From NCBI RefSeq assembly GCF_001830555.1, contig NZ_MIAM01000044.1:1-36583 (forward strand): a stretch of 36,583 nucleotides of DNA. Direction: 5' to 3'. The position numbers and the translations under genes were made by a program. Below the pieces are notes generated by a model. That model saw only the letters and a list, made by a program, of their open reading frames with translations, was not told where the DNA came from and ran no database searches. This DNA comes from Sphingopyxis sp. RIFCSPHIGHO2_12_FULL_65_19 (GTDB lineage: Bacteria > Pseudomonadota > Alphaproteobacteria > Sphingomonadales > Sphingomonadaceae). Of this stretch, positions 7,710 to 14,892 are shown piece by piece. Numbering within the stretch: position 1 is the first letter of the stretch; every line of letters starts with the position of its first letter.

Positions 7710-7778
7710 AGACAAAATCGGGCGATTCGAAAGGCCGCCCGGTTGTCTTTGCCCAAGCGCCCCGATAGGGCGGCGTCC

Positions 7779-9251
7779 GTGAAGACCAGCATCGACATCG
7801 GGACCGACGCCGCGGGGCAGAGCGTGCGTATCGACGTGCAGGAGTTGCTGGCGACGCGCCTGCTCGTCCAGGGCAATTCGGGGTCGGGCAAGTCGCATCT
7901 CTTGCGCCGCATCCTGGAAGAAAGCGCCGCGCTGGTGCAACAGATCGTCATCGATCCCGAAGGCGATTTCGTGACGCTGGCCGACGCTTACAGCCATGTC
8001 GTGATCAACGGCGGCGACTATAACGAGCGCGAGATCGCGGCGATGGGCGCACGCATCCGCGAACATCGCGCGTCGATCATCCTCAGCCTCGAATCGCTCG
8101 ATATCGAAGCGCAGATGACCTGCGCCGCAGCGTTCCTCAACGCATTGTTCGATGCGCCGCGCGAGCATTGGTTCCCGGCATTGGTCGTGGTCGACGAGGC
8201 ACAGATGTTCGCGCCCAGCGTCGCGGGCGATGTGTCCGATACCGTGCGCCGCGCCAGCCTGTCGGCGATGACCAATTTGATGTGCCGCGGGCGCAAGCGC
8301 GGGCTGGCGGGCGCGATCGCGACGCAGCGACTGGCGAAGCTCGCCAAGAATGTCGCCGCCGAGGCGAGCAACTTCCTGATGGGGCGCACCTTCCTCGACA
8401 TCGACATGGCGCGCGCCGCCGACCTGCTGGGCATGGAACGGCGGCAGGCCGAGGCGATCCGCGACCTGGAGCGCGGGCATTTCCTGGGGCTGGGCCCCGC
8501 AATCTCGCGGCGCCCGCTGTCGGTGCGGATCGGCGCGACACAAACCTCGACGCGGATGGCAACGCACGGTTTGATGCCGCTGCCCGACGCCGGCGGCGAC
8601 GATATGCGCTCGATGCTGTTCACCGAGATGGAGGCGCCCGCGGCGCCGCGCGTCTTTGTGCCCGAACCGGCGCCGGTCGCCGCGAGCGAGCTCATCGAAC
8701 GGATTGCCGCGAGCGAGAGCCTGCACGAAGACAGTGATGCGCCGCTCGTGCTCGACATCGTCGATGCGGTCGAGGAAGCCGAACAGAGCGACGCGGTGGT
8801 CATCGACACGCTGCGCGAGATGCTGTCCGACCCCGACTGTGCCTTCCAGCCCGAATCCTTTCTTTACCAGGATTTTTCGGTGCGTTGCCGGATGCAGAAA
8901 TTGAAGAAGGTGCCGCTCGACCTCGCCGCTTTTCGCCGCCGCTTCGCGCTCGCCAAGGGCGGGGTATTCGATCCCGCCGAGCCGCGCTGGCGCGAGGCGC
9001 TGGGCGTCGCCGACCGGCTGCCGCACGACATGTTCGCCCCCTTCCTCCAGATCGCGCGCGCCGCGATGGACGGCGAACCCTGTCCCGACGACGACATCCT
9101 CGGCCGTGCCTATGGCAGCCGATCGCCGGGGCGCATCCGGCGGCTGGTCGAATATATGGAAAAGCAGGGCGTCATCGTCGTCCGCGCCGATTTCGGCGGG
9201 CGGCGATCGATCGGCATCCCCGAACTGGGGCTGAGCACCGAGGCGGAGTAG
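7779..9251 (+). CDS. HerA/DUF87-type ATP-binding protein
   Basis: 490 residues from a GTG at 7779. An N-terminal P-loop ATPase domain of the HerA/FtsK class has Walker A GNSGSGKSH (32-40) and Walker B ALVVVDEAQMFAP near 130-142, followed by an arginine-rich MCRGRKRGLAGAIATQR segment (about 168-184) that resembles the sensor/arginine-finger region. The C-terminal half (about 300-490) is unlike other domains I know and may contain winged-helix DNA-binding folds. HerA-like proteins form hexamers that move DNA or proteins. No NurA-type nuclease is adjacent, so it is not a classical HerA-NurA pair. The frame is open from 7506 through the repeat, but those residues are repeat-derived; AGGG lies about 12 nt before the GTG. 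Confidence 0.85.
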   Translation: MKTSIDIGTDAAGQSVRIDVQELLATRLLVQGNSGSGKSHLLRRILEESAALVQQIVIDPEGDFVTLADAYSHVVINGGDYNEREIAAMGARIREHRASIILSLESLDIEAQMTCAAAFLNALFDAPREHWFPALVVVDEAQMFAPSVAGDVSDTVRRASLSAMTNLMCRGRKRGLAGAIATQRLAKLAKNVAAEASNFLMGRTFLDIDMARAADLLGMERRQAEAIRDLERGHFLGLGPAISRRPLSVRIGATQTSTRMATHGLMPLPDAGGDDMRSMLFTEMEAPAAPRVFVPEPAPVAASELIERIAASESLHEDSDAPLVLDIVDAVEEAEQSDAVVIDTLREMLSDPDCAFQPESFLYQDFSVRCRMQKLKKVPLDLAAFRRRFALAKGGVFDPAEPRWREALGVADRLPHDMFAPFLQIARAAMDGEPCPDDDILGRAYGSRSPGRIRRLVEYMEKQGVIVVRADFGGRRSIGIPELGLSTEAE

Positions 9252-9254
9252 GGC

Positions 9255-9452
9255 TTAGCTCTTTTTGAACAGCGCGTCGGCAATCGCCTTGTGGCTGGTC
9301 GCGGCGGCGCGGTGCGCCTTCACGCGTTCGATTTCGGCTTCGAGTATGGCGATACGCTCGCCCAGTTCGTCGACCGAAAGCGGACCCAGCGATTGCTTGA
9401 TCAGCGCCGTCAGAACATCGTCGCGGCGGCGGGGAAGGTCGTCATCGTCCAT
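9255..9452 (-). CDS. DUF1192 family protein
   Basis: 65 residues, acidic at the start (MDDDDLPRR), then LSVDELGERIAILEAEIERVKAHRAA, which is a short coiled coil. This matches DUF1192, a small alphaproteobacterial family of unknown role, often around 60 residues. It converges on the ATPase gene with 3 nt between the stops, so the two are not co-transcribed. The ATG at 9450-9452 has a GGAG-like AGGAGG stretch upstream on the minus strand (AGGAGGATGCGCC). Confidence 0.85.
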   Translation of the reverse strand: MDDDDLPRRRDDVLTALIKQSLGPLSVDELGERIAILEAEIERVKAHRAAATSHKAIADALFKKS

Positions 9453-9496
9453 GGCGCATCCTCCTGGTCCCTAATGCTAATATCCGCGAGCGACTG

Positions 9497-9525
9497 TTGA
9501 CCCGTGTCGCAGCCCTGTCAATAAG
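9497..9525 (+). promoter_or_regulatory. Possible promoter for the quinone oxidoreductase
   Basis: TTGACC at 9497-9502 and AATAAG at 9520-9525 are separated by 17 bp and read toward the oxidoreductase gene. The -35 is good and the -10 is weak. No operator-like repeat is visible. Confidence 0.4.
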
Positions 9526-9594
9526 GCGAGGCAGGGGGTAGGGGATGAAGGGACCAGTGGGGGAATTTCCGAAGTGACCAGCTTGCCAGCGAGC

Positions 9595-10575
9595 ATGACC
9601 GCCATCGCCATCAGTGCGCCGGGCGGACCCGACGTATTGCAATCCACGACGCGGCCGGTGCCGCAGCCCGGACCCGGCGAAGTGCTGATCCGCGTCGCCG
9701 CCGCCGGGGTGAACCGCCCCGATGTGCTGCAACGCATGGGCTATTATCCGCCGCCGCCGGGCGCATCGGACCTGCCGGGGCTGGAGGTCGCGGGAACGAT
9801 CGTCGCGGTCGGTCCTGGGGGCGATCCCGAACATCTGGGGCAGGCGGTGTGCGCGCTCGTCGCGGGCGGCGGCTATGCCGAATATTGCACCGCGCCGACC
9901 GGAAGCTGCCTGCCGGTGCCGGGGGGCTTTTCGATGGCGGAGGCCGCGGCGTTGCCCGAAACGGTCTTCACCGTGTGGCACAATCTGTTCGAGCGCGGTT
10001 ATGTGCGCGATGGCGAGACGGTGCTGGTCCATGGCGGCACCAGCGGCATTGGCACGACCGCGATCGGCCTGTGCAAATTGTTCGACATCCGTATCGTCGT
10101 GACGTGCGGCAGCGCCGACAAATGCGCCGCGGCGACCGCGCTCGGCGCCGACCTGGCGGTCGATTATTCGGCCGAGGATTATGTCGAGGCGGTGAAGGGT
10201 TTTACCGGCGGCCGGGGCGTCGATGTTGTGCTCGACATGGTCGGCGGCGATTATCTGCCGCGCAATCTCGCCTGCCTTGCCGAGGACGGGCGCCATGTCA
10301 CCATCGCCTTCCAGCGCGGCGCCAAGGTCGAGTTCGACATTGCCGACGTGATGCGGCGCCGCCTGACGCTGACCGGATCGACGCTTCGCGCGCGCAGCGC
10401 CGATTTCAAGGCGCTGCTCGCCGACGAAATCCACCGCACCCTGTGGCCGCGACTGGCGGAAGGCGGGTGGAAGCCCGCGATGGACCAAAGCTTTGCCCTG
10501 GCCGATGCCGCGGCCGCGCACGCGCGGATGCAGGCCGGCGAGCATGTCGGCAAGATCGTGCTGACGGTGGAATGA
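9595..10575 (+). CDS. NAD(P)H-quinone oxidoreductase (zinc-less medium-chain dehydrogenase)
   Basis: 326 residues of the quinone oxidoreductase branch of the MDR superfamily (PIG3/QOR type). The start MTAIAISAPGGPDVL and PQPGPGEVLIRVAAAGVNRPDVLQRMGYYPPPPG are typical. The cofactor-binding site is VHGGTSGIGTTA at about 146-157, and no structural-zinc Cys cluster is present. It should reduce quinones with NADPH in the cytosol. A GTG at 9574 in frame could add seven residues; neither start has a strong Shine-Dalgarno, and I chose the ATG because family members begin there. It stands alone and is not visibly linked to SoxR. Confidence 0.92.
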   Translation: MTAIAISAPGGPDVLQSTTRPVPQPGPGEVLIRVAAAGVNRPDVLQRMGYYPPPPGASDLPGLEVAGTIVAVGPGGDPEHLGQAVCALVAGGGYAEYCTAPTGSCLPVPGGFSMAEAAALPETVFTVWHNLFERGYVRDGETVLVHGGTSGIGTTAIGLCKLFDIRIVVTCGSADKCAAATALGADLAVDYSAEDYVEAVKGFTGGRGVDVVLDMVGGDYLPRNLACLAEDGRHVTIAFQRGAKVEFDIADVMRRRLTLTGSTLRARSADFKALLADEIHRTLWPRLAEGGWKPAMDQSFALADAAAAHARMQAGEHVGKIVLTVE

Positions 10576-10643
10576 TTTAGGAACGTTCGACTTTTTCGGC
10601 GGTTGATCGGCAGGGGGGCAATCGACAAGGATGAACTTTCCCG

Positions 10644-11210
10644 ATGACTATGCGTGCCCTTATTCTCCCCGCCACAGCCGTTGCATTGGCGCTTGCGGCC
10701 TGTTCGCCGCCGTCCGAAACCGAAAAATCCGCCGCTGCATCCGATAGGGACGTCGCCGCCGCCGCGGGCGAGGCTGCGGACCCCGCGGTGCCTGCGATCA
10801 AGCCGACCGACATTCCGACGCGTGGCGGCGATGGCTCGCTGATCGAGCTTGCCACGCTGACCGAGGCCGATGTGACCGGCGCGAAGCTCCAGGGCGAACT
10901 TGGGTGCAGCTTTGCCGCCGATGCCGCCGCGCCGCCGATCCTGATCGCGCAAGGCGACGTCGCGTCTGCCGACCCTTCTCGCGGCATTGTGAAGGTCGGC
11001 GATACGATCGAGCCGGTGTCGGCGAACGGCGGCTTCGATGCGATGGCAAAGGGCACGAAATTCTTTTCCAAGGGGCTGGAGCTTCGCGTCGCGCTCACCG
11101 GCCCGGCGCAGGGCGGCGGGGAATCGCCGCCGCGCCCCGCGACGCTGACCGCCGACCGCGCCGACGGCGCGCAGCGCGTCTTTGCCGGGCTGTGGCAGTG
11201 CGGCCCGTAA
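10644..11210 (+). CDS. Putative lipoprotein of unknown function
   Basis: 188 residues with a lipoprotein signal peptide ending LALAAC (Cys20), then a Ser/Ala/Asp-rich linker (about 21-60) and a small soluble domain containing GELGCSFAADAAAPPIL and ending LWQCGP. The two Cys residues in the mature part (in ELGCSF and LWQC) could form a disulfide. I do not recognise a named family. The ATG at 10644 is followed by another at 10650. It is followed at 11301 by a strong GC hairpin with a T-rich tail. Confidence 0.82.
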   Translation: MTMRALILPATAVALALAACSPPSETEKSAAASDRDVAAAAGEAADPAVPAIKPTDIPTRGGDGSLIELATLTEADVTGAKLQGELGCSFAADAAAPPILIAQGDVASADPSRGIVKVGDTIEPVSANGGFDAMAKGTKFFSKGLELRVALTGPAQGGGESPPRPATLTADRADGAQRVFAGLWQCGP

Positions 11211-11300
11211 GCGCGCCGACGGGGGCGGAGGGATCGCCGCGTCCTGCGTAATCCCCGCACTTGCTCCGGCGGCCAAACGGGTCTACATCAACCGCCGAAC

Positions 11301-11332
11301 GGCCGCCCCGCGAGGGGCGGCCCTTATTATTT
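11301..11332 (+). terminator. Intrinsic terminator-like hairpin
   Basis: Perfect 9-bp arms GGCCGCCCC (11301-11309) and GGGGCGGCC (11314-11322) around GCGA are followed by CTTATTATTT. It fits a terminator for the lipoprotein gene. It lies only 20 nt before the trcR start codon, so attenuation of trcR read-through is also possible. Confidence 0.65.
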
Positions 11333-11352
11333 CCGCTTGGAGACTTTTCGTC

Positions 11353-12012
11353 ATGGCCCATGCCGATGCCACCCCGTTGATGCCGCACGCGACCGCCGCC
11401 TGGCTGGTCGACAATACCGGCCTCACCTTCGTCCAGATCGCCGAATATTGCGGCATCCACATCCTCGAAGTGCAGGCGATCGCCGACGAAACCGCGGCGA
11501 CCAAATATACCGGCCGCGACCCCGTCCGCGCGCATGAGCTGTCGATGGACGAAATCGAAAAGGGTCAGAAGGACCCCAATTACAAGCTGAAGATGAGCGT
11601 GCAGGCGCAGGACACGATTCGCCGCACCCGCGGCCCGCGCTATACCCCGGTCAGCAAGCGCCAGGACAAGCCCGACGGCATCGCGTGGATTTTGAAGAAC
11701 CATCCCGAAGTGTCGGACGGGGCGATCGGCAAGCTGATCGGCACGACGCGCAACACCATCGGTGCGATCCGCGACCGCAGCCACTGGAACAGCGCCAATA
11801 TCGTGCCCAAAGACCCGGTCACGCTCGGCCTCTGTTCGCAGCGTGAGCTCGACGCGCTGGTCGCCAAGGCGGCGAAAAAGGCCGGCATCAAGGCCCCCGA
11901 GGACAGCCGGTTTGAAGGCGACCGCGAAGCGTTGCTCGAAGAGCTGCGCGCCGAACGCACCGCCGCGAACGAAGCGCGCGCCGCCGAAGAGGCCAGCGAA
12001 GAGCAGGCCTGA
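11353..12012 (+). CDS. trcR: DUF1013 protein, cell-cycle transcriptional regulator TrcR
   Basis: 219 residues of DUF1013, an alphaproteobacterial family annotated as TrcR. Two helix-turn-helix-like segments are visible: TATAWLVDNTGLTF-type at about 12-45 (IAEYCGIHILEVQAIAD) and GIAWILKNHPEVSDGAIGK with TTRNTIGAIRDRS at about 110-145. The C-terminus (about 180-219) is a charged Ala/Glu coil. The role as a DNA-binding cell-cycle regulator is from the family name, not seen here. The ATG at 11353 follows GGAGACTTTTCGTC. The MBL gene starts 3 nt after the stop, so the pair is an operon. Confidence 0.9.
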   Translation: MAHADATPLMPHATAAWLVDNTGLTFVQIAEYCGIHILEVQAIADETAATKYTGRDPVRAHELSMDEIEKGQKDPNYKLKMSVQAQDTIRRTRGPRYTPVSKRQDKPDGIAWILKNHPEVSDGAIGKLIGTTRNTIGAIRDRSHWNSANIVPKDPVTLGLCSQRELDALVAKAAKKAGIKAPEDSRFEGDREALLEELRAERTAANEARAAEEASEEQA

Positions 12013-12015
12013 CGC

Positions 12016-13152
12016 ATGTCGGGGGGTGACGAGGATCATATCCCGGCGGCCAGCGGCTCGCCGGACGCCTCGCTGACCCAGGACGACAGCTTTACCGCGA
12101 CGAGCCATGCTGGCCTTACCTATCCGTGGGGCGACGCGGCGCCGGGACCGGGCGAGACGATCCGCATCGCGAACGGAATCAGCTGGGCGCGCATCCCGAT
12201 GCCGGGGTCGCTGGGCCACATCAACAGCTGGCTGCTCGACGATGATGCCGACGGCGATGATGGCGTCGCCATCGTCGACACCGGCATCTGCCTGACGATG
12301 TGTTCGGACGCATGGAAGGCGCTTTACGCCGGGGCGCTCGCCGGCAAGCGCGTCACGCGCGTCATCGGCACCCACTTGCACCCCGACCATATCGGGCTGG
12401 CCGGCTGGATCGCAAAGAAACAGGGCGTCAAGCTGTGGATGACGCGCGGCGAGATGCTGACCGCGCGCGCGATCGTGGCCGATTCGTCGGACAGCGCGCC
12501 CGACGAGGTGCTGGCGCAATCGCGCGCCGCGGGGTGGGACGATGCGGCGCTGGAAGCGGCCAAGGCGCGCGGCTGGAACATGTTCCAGCGCATGATCTTT
12601 CCGTTGCCGCGCAGCTATGTGCGGATCGAGGATGGCGATCGGATCGATTTGGGCACGCACCAGTGGCGCGTCGTTGTGGGGTCGGGGCACAGCCCCGAAC
12701 ATGCGTGCCTGTGGAACGAGAAAGAGGGCGTGCTCGTCTCGGGCGACCAGGTGTTGCCGCGGATCAGCTCGAACGTATCGGTCAACATCACCGAACCCGA
12801 CGCCGACCCGCTGGGCGAATGGCTCGCCTCGATCGACAAGCTGCTCGCGACCCTTCCCGCCGACGTCACGGTCTGCCCCGCGCATGGCGAGCCGTTCAAG
12901 GGGCTGCATGTTCGCCTGATGGCGCTGCGCGACGAGCATCGGATGCGGCTCTATAATCTTGCCGAAGCCGCCGCAAAGGCGCCGATGCGCGCGGTCGACA
13001 GCTTTCCCCTGTTGTTCAACCGCCCGATCGGCGAGCACAACCAGGGCCTCGCCACCGGCGAAGCGCTGGCGCATCTGAAGCGGCTTGAGGTCGAGGGGCG
13101 GGTACGGCGCGAGGACCGGGGCGGGGTGTGGTGGTATCACGGGGTGGCGTGA
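12016..13152 (+). CDS. MBL-fold metallo-hydrolase
   Basis: 378 residues with a complete metallo-beta-lactamase-fold site: His120, His122, Asp124 and His125 in THLHPDHIG, then His225 (GSGHSPEH), Asp244 (SGDQVL) and His290 (CPAHGEP). This ligand set binds two metals and fits a hydrolase of the glyoxalase II or lactonase kind rather than a true beta-lactamase. A C-terminal winged-helix-like part (about 330-378, GEALAHLKRLEVEGRVRR) resembles that of LACTB2-like thioesterases/nucleases. It lies 3 nt behind trcR, so it is likely co-transcribed and perhaps translationally coupled. The substrate is unknown. Confidence 0.9.
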   Translation: MSGGDEDHIPAASGSPDASLTQDDSFTATSHAGLTYPWGDAAPGPGETIRIANGISWARIPMPGSLGHINSWLLDDDADGDDGVAIVDTGICLTMCSDAWKALYAGALAGKRVTRVIGTHLHPDHIGLAGWIAKKQGVKLWMTRGEMLTARAIVADSSDSAPDEVLAQSRAAGWDDAALEAAKARGWNMFQRMIFPLPRSYVRIEDGDRIDLGTHQWRVVVGSGHSPEHACLWNEKEGVLVSGDQVLPRISSNVSVNITEPDADPLGEWLASIDKLLATLPADVTVCPAHGEPFKGLHVRLMALRDEHRMRLYNLAEAAAKAPMRAVDSFPLLFNRPIGEHNQGLATGEALAHLKRLEVEGRVRREDRGGVWWYHGVA

Positions 13153-13197
13153 GGCCTGATTGACGTCTGCTTTGGGGTGGGGAGCGGACGTATAAAT

Positions 13198-13224
13198 CCT
13201 CCCCATCGACTTGCGATGGGGAGG
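13198..13224. terminator. Hairpin, likely bidirectional terminator
   Basis: Perfect 11-bp arms CCTCCCCATCG (13198-13208) and CGATGGGGAGG (13214-13224) surround a 5-nt loop. It lies between the converging ends of the MBL gene and the small membrane protein gene. ATTTATA follows on the minus strand and AACTTTA on the plus strand. The arms resemble the ends of repeat copy A. Confidence 0.65.
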
Positions 13225-13258
13225 AACTTTACGTCTGCAATTGGTCGGCAGCTGCCCT

Positions 13259-13534
13259 TCAGTCGCGCCGCTGCATGATCCAGCTGAACGCCATCGCGTT
13301 GAAGATCGTATAAAGCCCATAGAGCATCAGCGCGGTGAACCAGTTGCGGGTCGCGATCGCCATCGCGCCGACGAGCAACAGAAATTCAAAGACATAAGTG
13401 ATGTTCGGCCCCGCCTTGTCGACAAGCGGCTTGACCATCTGCTGAATCAGCGGGTCGTCGCTTTCCATGAAGGCGCGGTGCATCGCGAAATTGCCGATGC
13501 CGGCGCAGAAAATGGCGATGATCGCAATATACAT
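13259..13534 (-). CDS. Small membrane protein of unknown function
   Basis: 91 residues with three likely membrane segments: IAIIAIFCAGIGNFAM (3-18), ITYVFEFLLLVGAMAI (about 45-60) and ALMLYGLYTIFNAMAF (about 68-83), and a positively charged end (QRRD). I do not know a named family; it looks like the small conserved membrane proteins of sphingomonads. The ATG at 13532-13534 is the first in frame. It is divergent from the DUF481 gene and ends at a strong hairpin. Confidence 0.75.
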   Translation of the reverse strand: MYIAIIAIFCAGIGNFAMHRAFMESDDPLIQQMVKPLVDKAGPNITYVFEFLLLVGAMAIATRNWFTALMLYGLYTIFNAMAFSWIMQRRD

Positions 13535-13666
13535 AGGTTTGCAGATGGGGCAGCCGGGGTGGAAATGCCAGCGACTTTCGGGTTATAGGAGCGCAGCGGA
13601 CGCGCACCGGCCCCGCGCGACCGATCGAATGAACCCGGCTTCCGCCGCCAGACAAGGACGTCTTCG

Positions 13667-14848
13667 GTGACATCTCTCCCCCGCCTGGCCGCGCTGTGCT
13701 TGCCGCTTGCCCTCACCGTTTCGCCCGCCCAGGCATCGCAGGAGCCGATCGACCTGTCGCCGCCGAACCCGCTGCTGGTCGATCCGTTGCTCGCCAACCC
13801 GATTCCGACTTTGCTGGTGCCGCTCGACCCCGAACTGCCCGACGCGGTGCGCGCGATGATCGAGGCGGCCTTTGCCAGCGGCGAGAATGAGGACGTCGAG
13901 GCGGTGGTCAAATTCGCGCGTCGGACCAACCCCGGCAATATCGGCGAGATCGACGCGCTGCTCGCTTATTATCGCAGCGAGCATCCGCCACAGACACCGC
14001 CCGACCCCATCGACAATATGCTGGCGGCCGCGATCGCGAGTGCGAAGGACGCCGATGTCGAGGCTGTCGGCAAGCTGGCGAAGGAAACCAATCCGGAAAA
14101 TGCGGCGCGGATCGAAGAACGGCTGCTGGCCTATCGCGCCGAACGACAGCGGCTGCGCGACGAAGCGGCAGCCGCCGAACGCGCCCGACTGGCAGCGGCG
14201 CGGTTCTGGCAGAATTGGAAAGGCGAGGGGCAGATCGGCGCGTCGCAGAGCAGCGGCAACACCACATCGGCGGGGGTCAGCGCGGGCGTCGCGCTGGCGC
14301 GGACCGGGATCGACTGGACGCACAAGCTGCGCGCGCAGGCCGATTATCAGCGGACCAACGGCAAGACCTCGGTCGAACGCTATCTGGCCGAGCTGGAACC
14401 GCAATATCGGATCAACGACCGCACCTTCGCTTATGGCCTTGGCCGCTGGGAGCATGACCGCATTCTTGGGTATGACACGCGGTGGAATCTGTCGGGGGGG
14501 CTGGGTTACAAGGTCGTCGATACCAAGAAGATGACGCTCAGCCTGAAAGGCGGCCCGGCGTTTCGCCAGACCGACTTTGTGAACGGCGGTGACGACACCG
14601 AACTGACGGCGCTCGCCGGTCTCGATTTCGGCTGGCAATTGTCGCCGACGCTGCGGCTGACGCAGGTCGCGTCGACGATCATCGGCGAAGCCAATGGATC
14701 GACCAGTTCGCAAACCGCGCTCAGTGCAAAGCTGTCGGGCGCGCTGTCCGCGCGTATCGCCTATTCGGCGCAGATCGACACCAGCCCGCCGCCGGGGATC
14801 GAAAGCGTCGACACCCAGACGCGGTTTACGCTGGTTTACGGATTCTAG
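13667..14848 (+). CDS. DUF481 domain outer-membrane-type protein with internal duplication
   Basis: 393 residues from a GTG at 13667, with a signal peptide (cleavage near AQASQ, about 24). Two copies of a ~43-residue helical unit follow, at about 63-105 and 117-159, sharing the pattern ASxxxxDVEAVxKxAxxTNPxN and ending in LxxYRxE. From about 185 a beta-rich DUF481 domain begins (GEGQIGASQSSGNTTSAG), with alternating strands and a terminal Phe (LVYGF), as expected of an outer-membrane barrel. The role is unknown; DUF481 proteins are salt- or envelope-stress linked in some bacteria. AAGGACG lies about 12 nt before the GTG. It ends at a hairpin at 14855. Confidence 0.88.
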   Translation: MTSLPRLAALCLPLALTVSPAQASQEPIDLSPPNPLLVDPLLANPIPTLLVPLDPELPDAVRAMIEAAFASGENEDVEAVVKFARRTNPGNIGEIDALLAYYRSEHPPQTPPDPIDNMLAAAIASAKDADVEAVGKLAKETNPENAARIEERLLAYRAERQRLRDEAAAAERARLAAARFWQNWKGEGQIGASQSSGNTTSAGVSAGVALARTGIDWTHKLRAQADYQRTNGKTSVERYLAELEPQYRINDRTFAYGLGRWEHDRILGYDTRWNLSGGLGYKVVDTKKMTLSLKGGPAFRQTDFVNGGDDTELTALAGLDFGWQLSPTLRLTQVASTIIGEANGSTSSQTALSAKLSGALSARIAYSAQIDTSPPPGIESVDTQTRFTLVYGF

Positions 14849-14854
14849 GAATTT

Positions 14855-14886
14855 CTCCTCCCCATCGCTTCGCGACAGGGGAGGAG
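14855..14886. terminator. Hairpin between converging genes
   Basis: Arms CTCCTCCCC (14855-14863) and GGGGAGGAG (14878-14886), with inner pairing TCGC/GCGA around TTC, separate the DUF481 gene from the converging M20 peptidase gene. It probably ends both transcripts. The CTCCCC arms and GCTTCGCGA loop are also found in repeat copy A. Confidence 0.65.
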
Positions 14887-14892
14887 TTCCGG

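Noticed and set aside
7209..9026. Long open frame antisense to the HerA-type ATPase
   Set aside because: It continues the small gene at 7209-7478 upstream, but the extra residues are Arg/His/Ala-rich antisense reading of a clear gene and start inside the repeat.
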